In this document: positions 1-9,116 of the stretch, piece by piece | Layout of the letters: the number at the start of each line of letters is the position of its first letter | Position numbering within the stretch: position 1 is the stretch's first letter | Origin: Erythrobacter neustonensis | GTDB lineage: Bacteria; Pseudomonadota; Alphaproteobacteria; Sphingomonadales; Sphingomonadaceae | Assembly: GCF_001663175.1 (NCBI RefSeq) | Contig: NZ_CP016033.1 | Span: 1,178,001 to 1,242,000, forward strand | Direction of reading: 5' to 3' | Length of the DNA stretch: 64,000 bases | The notes under the pieces: model-generated | The model's database searches: none | What the model was told of the DNA's origin: nothing | Seen by the model: the letters and a program-made list of their open reading frames with translations, nothing else | Position numbers and translations under genes: made by a program

Positions 1-130
1 ACAGGCCCGCACCGCTCATCTGGAACGCGCGGCGCAGCGAACGGCGCAGGCCCGCGCGCCATTCGGCGTCGGTCTGGCGGCCGGCGGGTGGGCGGGCGGA
101 AGTGACGGATGGGGCCGCGCGGGTGGCCAT
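1..130 (-). CDS. ftsK: N-terminus of probable DNA translocase FtsK (partial)
   Basis: The first 43 codons of a leftward gene cut by the window edge. It starts at the ATG at 130, with an AGGAG ribosome site 11 bases before it. The peptide is Pro/Ala/Arg rich and then shows an amphipathic basic stretch (EWRAGLRRSLRRAF) leading into a hydrophobic run. This matches how alphaproteobacterial FtsK proteins begin, just before the first of four membrane helices. FtsK pumps DNA at the division septum. The call rests on the short N-terminus only; another membrane protein with a basic N-terminus is possible. It lies 84 bases downstream of the thiE-like gene and may be cotranscribed with it. Confidence 0.45.
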   Translation of the reverse strand, partial: MATRAAPSVTSARPPAGRQTDAEWRAGLRRSLRRAFQMSGAGL

Positions 131-214
131 TTCGGGGGAGTCTCCTGTGCGGAACACACCATGAATCCTGACAGGTTCAGGGTCAAGGAAAGAGCGATGA
201 ACGGACGGCGCCTA

Positions 215-772
215 CTAACTCAGCCCGTCGATGGCAGCCCAGCGCGGCCAGTCAAGCTGGCTTGCGCGCTGCGCGGTCATTCCGCCCAGCGCGATGACGG
301 GTGCAGCGGCCTGAGCCGCGAGTGCGCGAAAGCGGGCTTCGCCAAGGCAATCTGCGCCGGGGTGCGAGCGGGTCGAAAACACGGGCGACAGGAAGATGCC
401 GTCGGCGCCCGCGCTGTTGGCGAGCGCGATTTCGTGCGGATCGTGCGCGGTCGCGAGCCGTAGCAGGCTACAGGGTTCCCCCAGCGCTGTTGGCGGGCCG
501 TAAATGCCATCCGCGCCCCAGTCCTGCGCCAGTGCCGCGCTGCCCGACAGGATCACGCAGTGGCCGTGCGCCCGCGCGGCTGCGGCCAAGGTTGCAAAGC
601 GCTCGCCGCGCTCGGCGGCGCCCAGATGATAGTGCCGGAACACGAAGCCACTGCCGCGCGGAAGCCGTGCAAGCGCGCTTTCAAGCGCGGCATCGTTGCG
701 CGCATCCGATATCAGCCACAGGGCGGGGAGGGTCTTTGCGCGGGCCACCTTGGCGCTATAGAGCGCAGCCAT
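215..772 (-). CDS. ThiE-like thiamine phosphate synthase family protein
   Basis: 185 residues, shorter than the roughly 210 usual for ThiE. The TIM-barrel hallmarks are visible: an SGSAAL segment near residue 85, the ADGIFLSPVFSTRSHP loop that replaces the usual F-x-T-x-TK loop, and a C-terminal APVIALGGM phosphate-binding strand. ThiE joins the thiazole phosphate and the pyrimidine pyrophosphate to give thiamine phosphate. The N-terminal barrel part is reduced, so this may be a TenI-like relative rather than a working synthase; no other thiamine gene is nearby. The chosen ATG (772) overlaps the divergent yggS start by two bases. An upstream ATG at 802 and an internal GTG are alternatives. 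Confidence 0.7.
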   Translation of the reverse strand: MAALYSAKVARAKTLPALWLISDARNDAALESALARLPRGSGFVFRHYHLGAAERGERFATLAAAARAHGHCVILSGSAALAQDWGADGIYGPPTALGEPCSLLRLATAHDPHEIALANSAGADGIFLSPVFSTRSHPGADCLGEARFRALAAQAAAPVIALGGMTAQRASQLDWPRWAAIDGLS

Positions 773-1436
773 GGAAAATACAGCCACCCGCCTCGCCGAC
801 ATTCATGCCAATATCGCGCGCGCGTGCAAACAGGCACGCCGCAAGCCCGAAGACGTGACGCTGATCGCGGTGAGCAAGACCCACGAAGCGCCCGCGATCC
901 AGCCGCTGATCGATGCCGGCCAGCGCGTGTTCGGCGAAAACCGGGTGCAGGAAGCGCAAGGCAAGTGGCCCGCCTTGCGCGAAGCCCATCCCGACATCGC
1001 GCTGCACCTGATCGGCCAGTTGCAATCGAACAAGGCCGAAGAAGCCGTGGCGCTGTTCGACGCGATCCATTCGCTCGACCGGCCGAGCCTGCTGACCGCG
1101 CTTGCCCGCGCGATGGACAAGGCCGGGCGGCAGGTGCCCTGTTTCGTGCAGGTCAATATCGGTGACGAGGCGCAGAAGGGCGGGTGCCCGATCAGCGAAC
1201 TGCCCGCGTTCCTCGCCGAGGCGCGCGCGGCAGCCATTCCGCTCGCCGGGCTGATGTGCATTCCCCCCGCCGACACCGAGGCCGCGCCGTTCTTCGCCTA
1301 TCTGGCGAAGCTTGCCGCGGATAATGGCGTGGCCGGCGGCCTCAGCATGGGGATGAGCGGCGATTACGAGACCGCGGTGATGCTGGGCGCGACCCATGTG
1401 CGGGTCGGCAGCGCATTGTTCGGCGTGCGGGGATGA
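771..1436 (+). CDS. yggS: YggS/PROSC-family pyridoxal-phosphate homeostasis protein
   Basis: 221 residues, normal length. The PLP-binding lysine lies in the N-terminal strand (LIAVSKTH, about residue 36). The GENRVQEAQGK, HLIGQLQSNK and VQVNIGDE stretches and the C-terminal LSMGMSGDYETAVMLGATHVRVGSALFG signature are all present. The family is a fold-type III PLP carrier that buffers free PLP and affects amino- and keto-acid balance; no enzymatic reaction is established. The start is back to back with the leftward ThiE-like gene, so the two share a very compact divergent promoter. The next gene overlaps its stop by 4 bases, indicating translational coupling. Confidence 0.93.
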   Translation: MENTATRLADIHANIARACKQARRKPEDVTLIAVSKTHEAPAIQPLIDAGQRVFGENRVQEAQGKWPALREAHPDIALHLIGQLQSNKAEEAVALFDAIHSLDRPSLLTALARAMDKAGRQVPCFVQVNIGDEAQKGGCPISELPAFLAEARAAAIPLAGLMCIPPADTEAAPFFAYLAKLAADNGVAGGLSMGMSGDYETAVMLGATHVRVGSALFGVRG

Positions 1437-1903
1437 AACCCGCGGCCGCGCGGATCGCGGATTTCGCCGCGCGGTGGCAGGCGCGGCTGAATGCGGGCTC
1501 GGGCAGCGTGCGGATCGAGGCGCGCGTGCCGGTGAATCCGCCGCTGCTCCACACCGCCCGCGCCGATGCGTTGATGACAGAGCTTGACCTTCTTCCCATC
1601 GGCCAGAACTGGGAACTGCTCGATACCGAGGCGGCGCCCGGCGATCCGCGCGCCGCGCTCGGGAGCCTGCGCGATGCGTTTGCGGCCGACATGGTGAAGC
1701 CCGGCACGCCGTGGCTGGGCGAGGCCGACGCGCTGACGATGGGCGCGGAGTTCCTCGCCTGCTTCGATCCGGCAATCCGCCAGATCGTCACCAACCGGAT
1801 GTATTTCGGCTGGAACCCGGTCACCGATGCAGCCTTCGAATGGGCCTTTGTCGCGTTCGATGACCAAGCGACAGCGCTGCTGCTGGCGACGCACGCGGAC
1901 TGA
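1433..1903 (+). CDS. conserved hypothetical protein coupled to yggS
   Basis: 156 residues starting in an ATGA overlap with the yggS stop. No signal peptide or membrane segment is visible. The protein is acidic and Trp-containing, with a central LLPIGQNWELLDTE segment and a C-terminal ATNR-like VTNRMYFGWNPVTDAAFEWAF stretch that looks like a structured core. I do not recognise a domain. Codon use matches its neighbours. The overlap suggests it is made together with the PLP protein. It is followed at once by a strong hairpin with flanking A and T runs, so the two-gene unit ends here. Confidence 0.75.
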   Translation: MKPAAARIADFAARWQARLNAGSGSVRIEARVPVNPPLLHTARADALMTELDLLPIGQNWELLDTEAAPGDPRAALGSLRDAFAADMVKPGTPWLGEADALTMGAEFLACFDPAIRQIVTNRMYFGWNPVTDAAFEWAFVAFDDQATALLLATHAD

Positions 1904-1908
1904 CACGC

Positions 1909-1943
1909 AAAAAGGGCGCCCCGTTGCCGGAGCGCCCCTTTTT
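1909..1943. terminator. bidirectional Rho-independent terminator
   Basis: An A5 run, a GC-rich inverted repeat (GGGCGCCCC against GGAGCGCCCC, with one bulge) and a T5 run. It lies between the rightward hypothetical gene and the leftward TonB-dependent receptor gene, which converge on it. The A and T runs on both sides let it work for both transcripts. Confidence 0.8.
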
Positions 1944-1999
1944 CTTGTGGCAGATAGGCGAGGACGATCGCCCGCAAGGGGGCGACCGCTATCACGTCA

Positions 2000-4336
2000 T
2001 CAGAATTCGAACAGCGCTTCGATACCGATGTTCCGGCCGCGCATCAGCGGCGAGAAGGTGCCGGCACCCGGACGCTGCTGGAAGGGCTGCTGCACGCCGT
2101 CGGACAGCGGGCCGCCGAAGGGAACCTGCGTATCGCCGCCTTCCTGCACCTGGTCGATCAGGTTGCGACCATAGACCGACAGCGTCAGGCCATCGACCGG
2201 GGTGGTCCAGCTGATGTTGGCTTCGAGGTTGCTGAGGTCGTTCAGCCAGCCGAAGTTGTCGTCGGTGTAGGCCGCGCGGTCGCGATACTGGTAGTTCACG
2301 CGGGTCAGCAGCGCGCCGCCGGTGCCAAGGTCGAGGTCGTGGATGAAGCCCACGCCGACGGTGACCGGGGGAACGCGCGGCAGCGACAGGGCAAGATCGG
2401 CATCGGTGATGCGGCCATCGCCCGAAATGTCGAACAGCACCCGGTCATAGGCGGCATCGGTGATCCCGACGTTCGCGCTGAAGGCGAGCGATTCCGACAC
2501 GCGCATGCGCGCTTCGGCTTCGAAGCCCTTGATCGTGGCATCGGCAGTGTTGAGGATGTTCTGCACCACGCCCGCGCCCGGATCGGCGAGGTTCACTTCG
2601 CGCTGCATGTTGCCGACCTTGGTGATGTAGCCGGCGACGTTGAGCGTGAACGAGCGGTCCATTGTCTGGAACTTGCCGCCGATCTCGTAGTTGTCGACCT
2701 TCTCTTCGCCGAAGCCCAGTTCGCCGGTGGCGGCAAAGGCGCGGTTGAAGACGGCGACGTTGGTGATGCGGAAGTTGTAACCGCCCGAACGGTAGCCGCG
2801 GCTCCAGTGGCCATAAAGCTGGCTGTTGGCCCATTCATACTGCGCGCCGACCTTGGGCGACAGGTTGCGGAACCGGACATCGTCGGTGAAGCCGGCGGTT
2901 TCGGTCGCCGGGTTGAACGGCTGCGTGCCGGTCGGGCAGGTGCCTGCTACCACCGAGCAAGGCGCGCGCGGCGTGACGTAGGTGACGGCCGCGTCCTTGG
3001 TTTCCTGGTTCCAGCGCAGACCGCCGATCAGCGAGAAGCCATCGGCGATTTCGAGCTGCGCATTGGCGAACACGCCAAGCACTTCATGCTCCTGACGACC
3101 GCCGCCGTAGAACACGGGGGGACGCAGGTTCACCGGCAGATCGCGGCGCAGTTCGCGGCTCTCGTCATAGGCGAGGTTCTGCTTGAAGTAGAACCCGCCG
3201 AAGGTGAGGTCGAGCGCGCCGGTCGAGATCGCGTAACGCAGTTCGTTCGAGATCTGGTCCTGATCGGTTGCGGTGTTCGAGTGGAACAGGAAGCGCGGGG
3301 TCGCGTCGATGTCGCCGCGGGTGGCGGCCTTGTAATCGCGATAACCGAACACGTTGGTCAGGGTGCCCGCACCGATGTCGAGCGTCGCGGTGAGCGAGCC
3401 GGTCCAGATTTCGTTGGCATAGAAGCCCGGCTCGTCGATCGACAGGTCGTAGCTGTTGCGATCGAAGAAGCCGCGGTTCTGTGCGGCCGGGCCGTCGCCG
3501 TCGCTTTCGAAGTAGTCGAGCTTGCCGAGCAGCGTCAGCGCGCCGAGGCGGGCTTCGAGGGCGCCGCGGAAGATCTTGGTTTCCGCTGCGCCCTGGTTTT
3601 CGCCGTTGAACAGGTTGGTGAAGTAGCCTTCGTCCTTGTTGTAATAGGCGCCGGCCTTGAACAGCAGCACGTCTTCGATGATCGGGCCAGAGAGCACGCC
3701 GCTGACGGTGTAGTTGGCGCCGCCGCGGCCGCCATCGACCAGCGGGCCGTCGACTGCTGCGCGGAACTTGCCGCTGAAATCTTCGGTCGGGTTGCCGGTG
3801 TTGATCACCACCGCGCCGCCGGTCACGTTGCGGCCGAACAGCACGCCCTGCGGGCCGCGCAGGATTTCGACGCTTTCAAGGTCGAACAGGTCGAACACGA
3901 CGCCGCCGTTGATGCCCAGATAGACGCCATCGACGAACACGCCGACGGTCGGGTCGATCGAGGGGATCGAGGAGTTGATGCCAAGCCCGCGGACGGTGAA
4001 GTTGGCGGTGCCGCGGCTGGTGCCGACCTGGTCGAGGCTGACGGTCGGGGCCTGGAACGACAGACCCGAAATGTCGCGGATCTTGTAGGCTTCGAGCGTG
4101 CCGGCGTTGAACGCGGTGACGGCCAGCGGCACGTCCTGCACGTTTTCAGCATCCTTGGTCTTGGTGCCGGTGACGAGGATTTCGTTGATCTGGTCGAGCG
4201 CGCTGGTCGAGGTTTCCTCAGCCGGGGCTTCGGCGTCCTGCGCGGCCGCGGCGAAGGGGGCGAGGGTGGCGGCCGAGAGCAGCAGCGCCAGCTTGCCGAG
4301 CCGCAGGCGGCCCGACACGGGGGATGCGATTGTCAT
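2000..4336 (-). CDS. TonB-dependent outer-membrane receptor
   Basis: 778 residues from the ATG at 4336, which has AGGGAG 11 bases upstream; the longer open frame upstream is not typical receptor sequence. A signal peptide ends near AAAAQD (residues 1-33). A TonB-box-like EILVTGTK follows, then a plug domain (DVPLAVTAFN, FTVRGLG, VEILRGPQGVLFGRN, GGAVVINTGNP) and a 22-strand-type barrel ending in a terminal Phe (IGIEALFEF). An unusual insert near residue 660 reads DISGDGRITDADLAL, resembling an EF-hand/dockerin calcium loop. The ligand is unknown: no siderophore or sugar genes are adjacent. A palindrome just upstream (4372-4387) suggests regulated expression. Confidence 0.93.
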   Translation of the reverse strand: MTIASPVSGRLRLGKLALLLSAATLAPFAAAAQDAEAPAEETSTSALDQINEILVTGTKTKDAENVQDVPLAVTAFNAGTLEAYKIRDISGLSFQAPTVSLDQVGTSRGTANFTVRGLGINSSIPSIDPTVGVFVDGVYLGINGGVVFDLFDLESVEILRGPQGVLFGRNVTGGAVVINTGNPTEDFSGKFRAAVDGPLVDGGRGGANYTVSGVLSGPIIEDVLLFKAGAYYNKDEGYFTNLFNGENQGAAETKIFRGALEARLGALTLLGKLDYFESDGDGPAAQNRGFFDRNSYDLSIDEPGFYANEIWTGSLTATLDIGAGTLTNVFGYRDYKAATRGDIDATPRFLFHSNTATDQDQISNELRYAISTGALDLTFGGFYFKQNLAYDESRELRRDLPVNLRPPVFYGGGRQEHEVLGVFANAQLEIADGFSLIGGLRWNQETKDAAVTYVTPRAPCSVVAGTCPTGTQPFNPATETAGFTDDVRFRNLSPKVGAQYEWANSQLYGHWSRGYRSGGYNFRITNVAVFNRAFAATGELGFGEEKVDNYEIGGKFQTMDRSFTLNVAGYITKVGNMQREVNLADPGAGVVQNILNTADATIKGFEAEARMRVSESLAFSANVGITDAAYDRVLFDISGDGRITDADLALSLPRVPPVTVGVGFIHDLDLGTGGALLTRVNYQYRDRAAYTDDNFGWLNDLSNLEANISWTTPVDGLTLSVYGRNLIDQVQEGGDTQVPFGGPLSDGVQQPFQQRPGAGTFSPLMRGRNIGIEALFEF

Positions 4337-4371
4337 GAAGTAACTCTCCCTGAGTTGAGGGCCGCTGCCTA

Positions 4372-4387
4372 GGCAATACGTTTTGCC
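4372..4387 (-). promoter_or_regulatory. 16-bp near-palindrome, possible LacI-type operator
   Basis: GGCAATACGTTTTGCC has arms that match in 7 of 8 positions around a central CG, the symmetry typical of LacI-family operators. It lies 36-51 bases before the receptor start and overlaps the region where a promoter would be expected. No LacI-family gene is in the window, so the regulator is unknown. Confidence 0.4.
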
Positions 4388-4451
4388 AATGCAACCTATC
4401 GCACACTCGGCTCGCCGCAGCGCATTTGCCGCTGTGGTCAGAAAGCCACGC

Positions 4452-7211
4452 TCAGGCCTTTTCCAGCTGTTGCTGGCGCTGGTCGCTTGCGGCGGCAAGC
4501 AACGCGGCCTCGATCTCGGCAAGCCGGTCGGGCGCCTTGATCTTCGATGCGGTCAGATCGGTCACATAGAAGGTATCGGCGGCGGCCTCGCCATAGGCGG
4601 TGATATGCGCCGAATGGACGATCAGGTTGGCCTTGTACAAGGCGTGCGCCAGCCGGTTGAGCAGCGCCGGGCGATCGCGCGCGGTGACTTCGATCACGGT
4701 GAAATGGTTCGATGCGTCATTGTCGAAATCGACCCGCGGGGCGACATCGAACGCCTTTGCGCGCGAGTGCGCCAGCGGTCGCGCGGCGAGTTTCGGCACC
4801 AGTTCGACCTGCGCCAACAGCGCGTCGCGGATGCCCTTTTCGATGCGCGCCATCTGGCCCGCTTCGCGGAAGGGCTGGCCATTCTGGTCCTGCACCAGAA
4901 AATTGTCGACCGCATAGCCGCTGCGCGCGGTGTGGATCCGCGCATCGATGATGTTGGCGCCGGCCAGATGGATGCCGCCCGCCATGCGGTAGAACAGGCC
5001 CGGATGGTCGGCGGCGATCACGCTCACCCGGGTCGCGCCGCGGGTCTCGTCGACCTCGCAAGCGATCGACAGCTGGTTCTTGCTCGCGATCGCGGCGTCG
5101 TATTGCACGAGATTGCTGGCGATGATGTCTTCGGGTTCGGCGATCCAGTAGGCATCGCCAAGCTGCGCGCCGATGGTGTCGACCAGATGATCGGCATCGC
5201 CCAGCAGGCGCTGGACCGCGTCCTTCTTCGCGGTGACGCGGCCTTTTCGGCCATTGCCCTTGTGGCCCAGCCGCAGACGTTCCTGTGCGGCATCGTAAAG
5301 CTCGCCCAGGAGCTGGCCTTTCCAGCTGTTCCACGTTCCGGGGCCGACCGCGCGGATATCGACCGCGGTCAGGATCGCCAGATTGCGCAAGCGTTCGAGG
5401 CTCTGCACCTCGGTGACGAAATCCTCGATCGTCTTGGGGTCGGTCAGGTCGCGTTTCTGCGCGGTGCGGCTCATCAGCAGGTGTTGCAGCACCAGCCAGG
5501 CGACCAGATCGGTTTCCTTCTCGTCGAGGCCGAAGCGCGGGCCGAGCTTGTAGGCGACATCGGCGCCGAGCACCGAATGGTCGCCCCCGCGCCCCTTGGC
5601 GATATCGTGCAGCAGCACCGCGACATACAGCGCGCGGCGCGAGGCGAGCTTGGGAAATTCGCGGGTGGCGCGCGGATGGTCGCCGGCAAGCAATCCGCGC
5701 TCGATCTGGCTGAGCAAGCCGATCGCCCGGATCGTGTGTTCATCGACGGTGTAGTGGTGATACATGTCGAACTGCATCTGCGCATTGACCCGGCCGAAAT
5801 CGGGCACGAAGCGGCCGAACACGCCCGTCTCGTTCATCCAGCGCAAGCTCGTTTCGGGGTCCTTCCTTCCGCTGAGCAGATCGAGAAACAGCGCATTGGC
5901 GCGGCGGTCGCGTCGCAGCTTGCCGTCGATCAGCTTGGCATCGCGCCCGGCCTGCCGCATGGTTTCAGGGTGGATTTCGAGCCCCTCGGCCTCGGCCAGC
6001 TGGAACACCTCGATCAACCGCACCGGATCGGCGCGGAACCATGCGTCGCCCGGCGCGCGCAGCCGTCCGCCTTCGACGATATAGCCCTTGAACATCCGCG
6101 GGCGCTGCGTCCAGCCGGCGAAAAAGCCTGTGCGACTGCGCTTTTTCGCCATTTCCTCGTCGAGGTGGGCAAGGAACACGCCGGTCAGGCTGCCGACGCG
6201 TTTCACCTGCATGAAGTAGTATTGCATGAAGCGTTCGACCGCGCTTTTGCCCGGGCGATCGGCAAACTGCATGCGTTCGGCCACCTGCCGTTGCAAATCG
6301 AAGGTCAGCCGGTCCTCGGCGCGGTCGGTCAGGATGTGCATGTGGCAGCGCGCGGCGAGCAGAAACGCCTCGGCGCGGCGGAAGGTGCGATATTCGTTCT
6401 GCGTGAACAGCCCCACATCGACCAGTTCGGCGGCGCTCCCGACGCGGTGGACATATTTGCCGATCCAGTAGAGCGTCTGAAGGTCGCGCAGACCGCCCTT
6501 GCCTTCCTTGACGTTGGGTTCGACGACATAGCGGCTGTCGCCCATCCGCTTGTGACGGGCGTTGCGTTCGGCCAGTTTCTCGGCGAGGAACTGGCGCTCG
6601 CTTCCCTTGACGACTTCGTTCCAGAAGCGGGTGCGCAGCTCTTCGTAAAGCGCCTGTTCGCCCCACACCAACCGGCTTTCGAGCAGCGCGGTGCGGATCG
6701 TCAGATCCTCGCGCGCCATGCGGATCGTATCCGCGACCGTGCGGCTGGAATGGCCGACCTTGAGGCCGAGATCCCACAGCAGGTAGAGCATCGTCTCGAT
6801 CACCTGCTCGCACCACGGCGCGCGCTTGCCCGGGGTGATGAAGGCGACATCGATATCCGAATGCGGCGCCATCTCGGCGCGGCCATATCCGCCCACCGCG
6901 AGGATCGCGAGCCGTTCGGCCTGCGTCGCGTTGGGGACGGGGTAGAGGTGGGTGGTGACGTGATCGTGGATCACGCGCAGCAACTGGTCGATCAGGAAGC
7001 TGAACCCGGCGGTAACCTCGTGCCCGGCAGAGGGCGTCTCCTCCAGCCGGTGGTTCAGTTCCCTGCGTCCTTCGTCCAGCGCCGCGCGCAGCGCCGCGAC
7101 GATCGCCGCGCGCGCCGACGCGCCGCCCGCCCCGTGCAGCGCGGCGATCTGTTCGGCCAGCGCCCGCCGGTCGATGATCGCACGCTGCGAAGGGACGCGG
7201 CGGATGGTCAC
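4452..7211 (-). CDS. glnD: bifunctional PII uridylyltransferase/uridylyl-removing enzyme
   Basis: 919 residues, full length. Domains in order: nucleotidyltransferase with GGYGRAEMAPHSDID (about 107-121); the GlnD linker; HD phosphohydrolase with LLHDIAKGRGGDHS; and two C-terminal ACT domains (ADHPGLFYRMAGGIHLAGANI and DRPALLNRLAHALYKAN). It senses glutamine and adds or removes UMP on PII proteins, thereby controlling nitrogen assimilation. The start is a GTG at 7211, ten bases after the acyl-CoA synthetase stop, so the two genes are probably cotranscribed. All catalytic signatures seen are intact. Confidence 0.97.
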   Translation of the reverse strand: MTIRRVPSQRAIIDRRALAEQIAALHGAGGASARAAIVAALRAALDEGRRELNHRLEETPSAGHEVTAGFSFLIDQLLRVIHDHVTTHLYPVPNATQAERLAILAVGGYGRAEMAPHSDIDVAFITPGKRAPWCEQVIETMLYLLWDLGLKVGHSSRTVADTIRMAREDLTIRTALLESRLVWGEQALYEELRTRFWNEVVKGSERQFLAEKLAERNARHKRMGDSRYVVEPNVKEGKGGLRDLQTLYWIGKYVHRVGSAAELVDVGLFTQNEYRTFRRAEAFLLAARCHMHILTDRAEDRLTFDLQRQVAERMQFADRPGKSAVERFMQYYFMQVKRVGSLTGVFLAHLDEEMAKKRSRTGFFAGWTQRPRMFKGYIVEGGRLRAPGDAWFRADPVRLIEVFQLAEAEGLEIHPETMRQAGRDAKLIDGKLRRDRRANALFLDLLSGRKDPETSLRWMNETGVFGRFVPDFGRVNAQMQFDMYHHYTVDEHTIRAIGLLSQIERGLLAGDHPRATREFPKLASRRALYVAVLLHDIAKGRGGDHSVLGADVAYKLGPRFGLDEKETDLVAWLVLQHLLMSRTAQKRDLTDPKTIEDFVTEVQSLERLRNLAILTAVDIRAVGPGTWNSWKGQLLGELYDAAQERLRLGHKGNGRKGRVTAKKDAVQRLLGDADHLVDTIGAQLGDAYWIAEPEDIIASNLVQYDAAIASKNQLSIACEVDETRGATRVSVIAADHPGLFYRMAGGIHLAGANIIDARIHTARSGYAVDNFLVQDQNGQPFREAGQMARIEKGIRDALLAQVELVPKLAARPLAHSRAKAFDVAPRVDFDNDASNHFTVIEVTARDRPALLNRLAHALYKANLIVHSAHITAYGEAAADTFYVTDLTASKIKAPDRLAEIEAALLAAASDQRQQQLEKA

Positions 7212-7221
7212 GCGGGCGCGC

Positions 7222-8937
7222 TCATGCGGCGGCGGTCTGACCGAGATAGCGCGCCTTGACCGTGCGCTTGTCGATCTTCTGCGTGCCCAGCCGCGGCAAG
7301 GCTTCGCCCGCCATCCACATCTGCGATTCGAGCGGCACCTTGAACGGCGCGATCCGTTCGAGGAGGAACGCGCGCAGGTCTGCGGGGCTGATCGCCGGGC
7401 GGCCTTCCTTCATGGTGTAGACCGCCGCGGGCACCTCGCCGAACCGCTCGTCGGGCAGGCCGAAGACAGAGCATTCGCCGATATCGTCATGCGCGTAGAT
7501 CGCGTCTTCCACCTCGATGCAGGAAATGTTCTCCCCGCCGCGGATGATGATGTCCTTCTTGCGGTCGACGATGAACAGATAGCCGTCCTCGTCGAGATAG
7601 CCCAGATCGCCGGTGCGGAAATAGCCGTCATCGGTGAAGGCGGCAGCGGTCGCCTCGGGGTTTTTCCAGTAGCCGCGGAAATTGGCCACCGAACGGATGC
7701 AGACCTCGCCTACCTGGCCTTGCGCCAGCGGATGGCCCAAATCATCGAGGATCGCCATGTCGACCAGCGGCTTCGAAGGGCGCCCCGTTGAACCGGGCTT
7801 GGCAAGATAGTTCTCGTTCAGGTTGCCGCAGCCCACCGCGTTGGTTTCAGTGAGGCCATAGCCCAGCAGCGGGAAACCGCCGGGGAAGGCTTCCTTGATC
7901 CGGGTGACATGCTCGACCGGACGCGGCGCACCGCCGGCGGCAAAGCTCTTGCAGGCCGACAGGTCGTAATTCTCGCGGTCGGGGTGGTTGGCGATTTCGT
8001 AGCTCATCAACGGCACGCCGACGAAATAGCTGACCTTTTCTTCCGCCATCAGCCGGATCGCTAGGCCCGCATCCCACTTGGGCATCAGCACCAGCTTGCG
8101 CGCGATCGCGAAGCTTTGCAGGAACAGCGGCACTTCGCCCGTCACATGGAACAAGGGGACTGCGACCAGCGCGCAGGGCTGATCGGTGATCACCTCGCCG
8201 CCGCTTTCGAGATGCACCTTGGCCATCGCCGACTGCGCGACGTAATTCATCACGCCGCTCACCACGCCGCGGTGATCGGACCATGCGCCCTTGGACTTGC
8301 CGGTCGAACCCGAGGTGTAGAGGATCGTCGCCATGTCGTCGGGGCCGAGTTCGGCGAGCATCGCCATCGCGGCAGGCGCGCCCTGCGGCGTCGCCCAGAC
8401 CGCGACCAGCCCTTCGGCGGGCGGATTGCCATGGGTGAACAGCACGACCTTGGCCGGGTGCGCATGGCCTTCGAGCCGCGCGGCGCGGGCTTCGTCGGCG
8501 AGCAGCAGCCTGGCTTCGGCCAGATCGAGCCCGTAGGCGAGCTCCTCACCGCTCGAAAAACCGTTAAGCAGGGTCGCGCAGCCGCCGGCCATGATGATCC
8601 CCATGTAAGCGATCATCCAGTTGGCCGAATTGCGCGCGGCGATGCCGACGCGGTCGCCCTTTTCGATGCCGTGATCGCGCACCAGGCTTTCGGCAACGCA
8701 GGTCGCCGCGGCATAGGCTTCGCCGAAGGTCAGCCGGATATCGCCATCGACAAGGAAGGGGATATCCTTGTTCTGGTTGCAGAAATGCGCGAAATAATGG
8801 GCCAGCGTCGGGGGCGCTGCAGCAAAGGCGGGCATGGTCACACCGTCGCGGGTGAAAGGCACGGTGGCAAAAGGCTGTCCCTCGGCGGTCAATCCGGTGA
8901 TGATCGCTTCGAGCGCATTGTCCAGCTGGGTGGGCAT
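7222..8937 (-). CDS. AMP-dependent acyl-CoA synthetase/ligase
   Basis: 571 residues from the ATG at 8937 (GAGAGG 11 bases upstream). Adenylate-forming signatures are intact: the P-loop LYTSGSTGKSKG, the A5 motif YGLTE, the A7/A8 region YFRTGDLGYLDEDGYLFIVDRKKDIIIRGGENI and the C-terminal lysine in TQKIDKR. It should activate a carboxylic acid to acyl-AMP and load it onto CoA. The substrate cannot be read from sequence; a medium- or long-chain fatty acid or an aryl acid is plausible. It is one of three such ligases in the window. It precedes glnD by ten bases, an odd functional pairing. Confidence 0.9.
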   Translation of the reverse strand: MPTQLDNALEAIITGLTAEGQPFATVPFTRDGVTMPAFAAAPPTLAHYFAHFCNQNKDIPFLVDGDIRLTFGEAYAAATCVAESLVRDHGIEKGDRVGIAARNSANWMIAYMGIIMAGGCATLLNGFSSGEELAYGLDLAEARLLLADEARAARLEGHAHPAKVVLFTHGNPPAEGLVAVWATPQGAPAAMAMLAELGPDDMATILYTSGSTGKSKGAWSDHRGVVSGVMNYVAQSAMAKVHLESGGEVITDQPCALVAVPLFHVTGEVPLFLQSFAIARKLVLMPKWDAGLAIRLMAEEKVSYFVGVPLMSYEIANHPDRENYDLSACKSFAAGGAPRPVEHVTRIKEAFPGGFPLLGYGLTETNAVGCGNLNENYLAKPGSTGRPSKPLVDMAILDDLGHPLAQGQVGEVCIRSVANFRGYWKNPEATAAAFTDDGYFRTGDLGYLDEDGYLFIVDRKKDIIIRGGENISCIEVEDAIYAHDDIGECSVFGLPDERFGEVPAAVYTMKEGRPAISPADLRAFLLERIAPFKVPLESQMWMAGEALPRLGTQKIDKRTVKARYLGQTAAA

Positions 8938-8965
8938 GCGGGTTGATTCCTCTCTCTTCATTGCA

Positions 8966-8985
8966 GCGGCCCTTGATCGGGCCGC
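8966..8985 (-). promoter_or_regulatory. inverted repeat upstream of acyl-CoA synthetase
   Basis: A perfect 7-bp repeat, GCGGCCC / GGGCCGC, around the hexanucleotide TTGATC, 29-48 bases before the ligase start in the 179-bp divergent gap shared with lgt. It could be an operator or a leader hairpin. No regulator gene is adjacent. The rest of the gap shows nothing else clear. Confidence 0.4.
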
Positions 8986-9116
8986 CTGTCCCATTCCTCC
9001 CGGCGTGCGCCGCGCCCCTTCCCCTGCCCCGCGCGCTGTGCCAGAAGCGCCGGCGCGAGCGGGGCCGTGTCGGGCACACCGATACGGCATATCATTGTCA
9101 TTAAGAGGTTCGCCCT

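Noticed and set aside
2339..4372. Very long open frame on the + strand opposite the TonB-dependent receptor
   Set aside because: An antisense shadow common in GC-rich DNA. The translated product is Arg/Ala/Gly/Val rich without any recognisable domain, while the receptor strand shows full family motifs.
4383..7259. 958-codon open frame on the + strand opposite glnD
   Set aside because: Antisense shadow; the opposite strand encodes all four GlnD domains.
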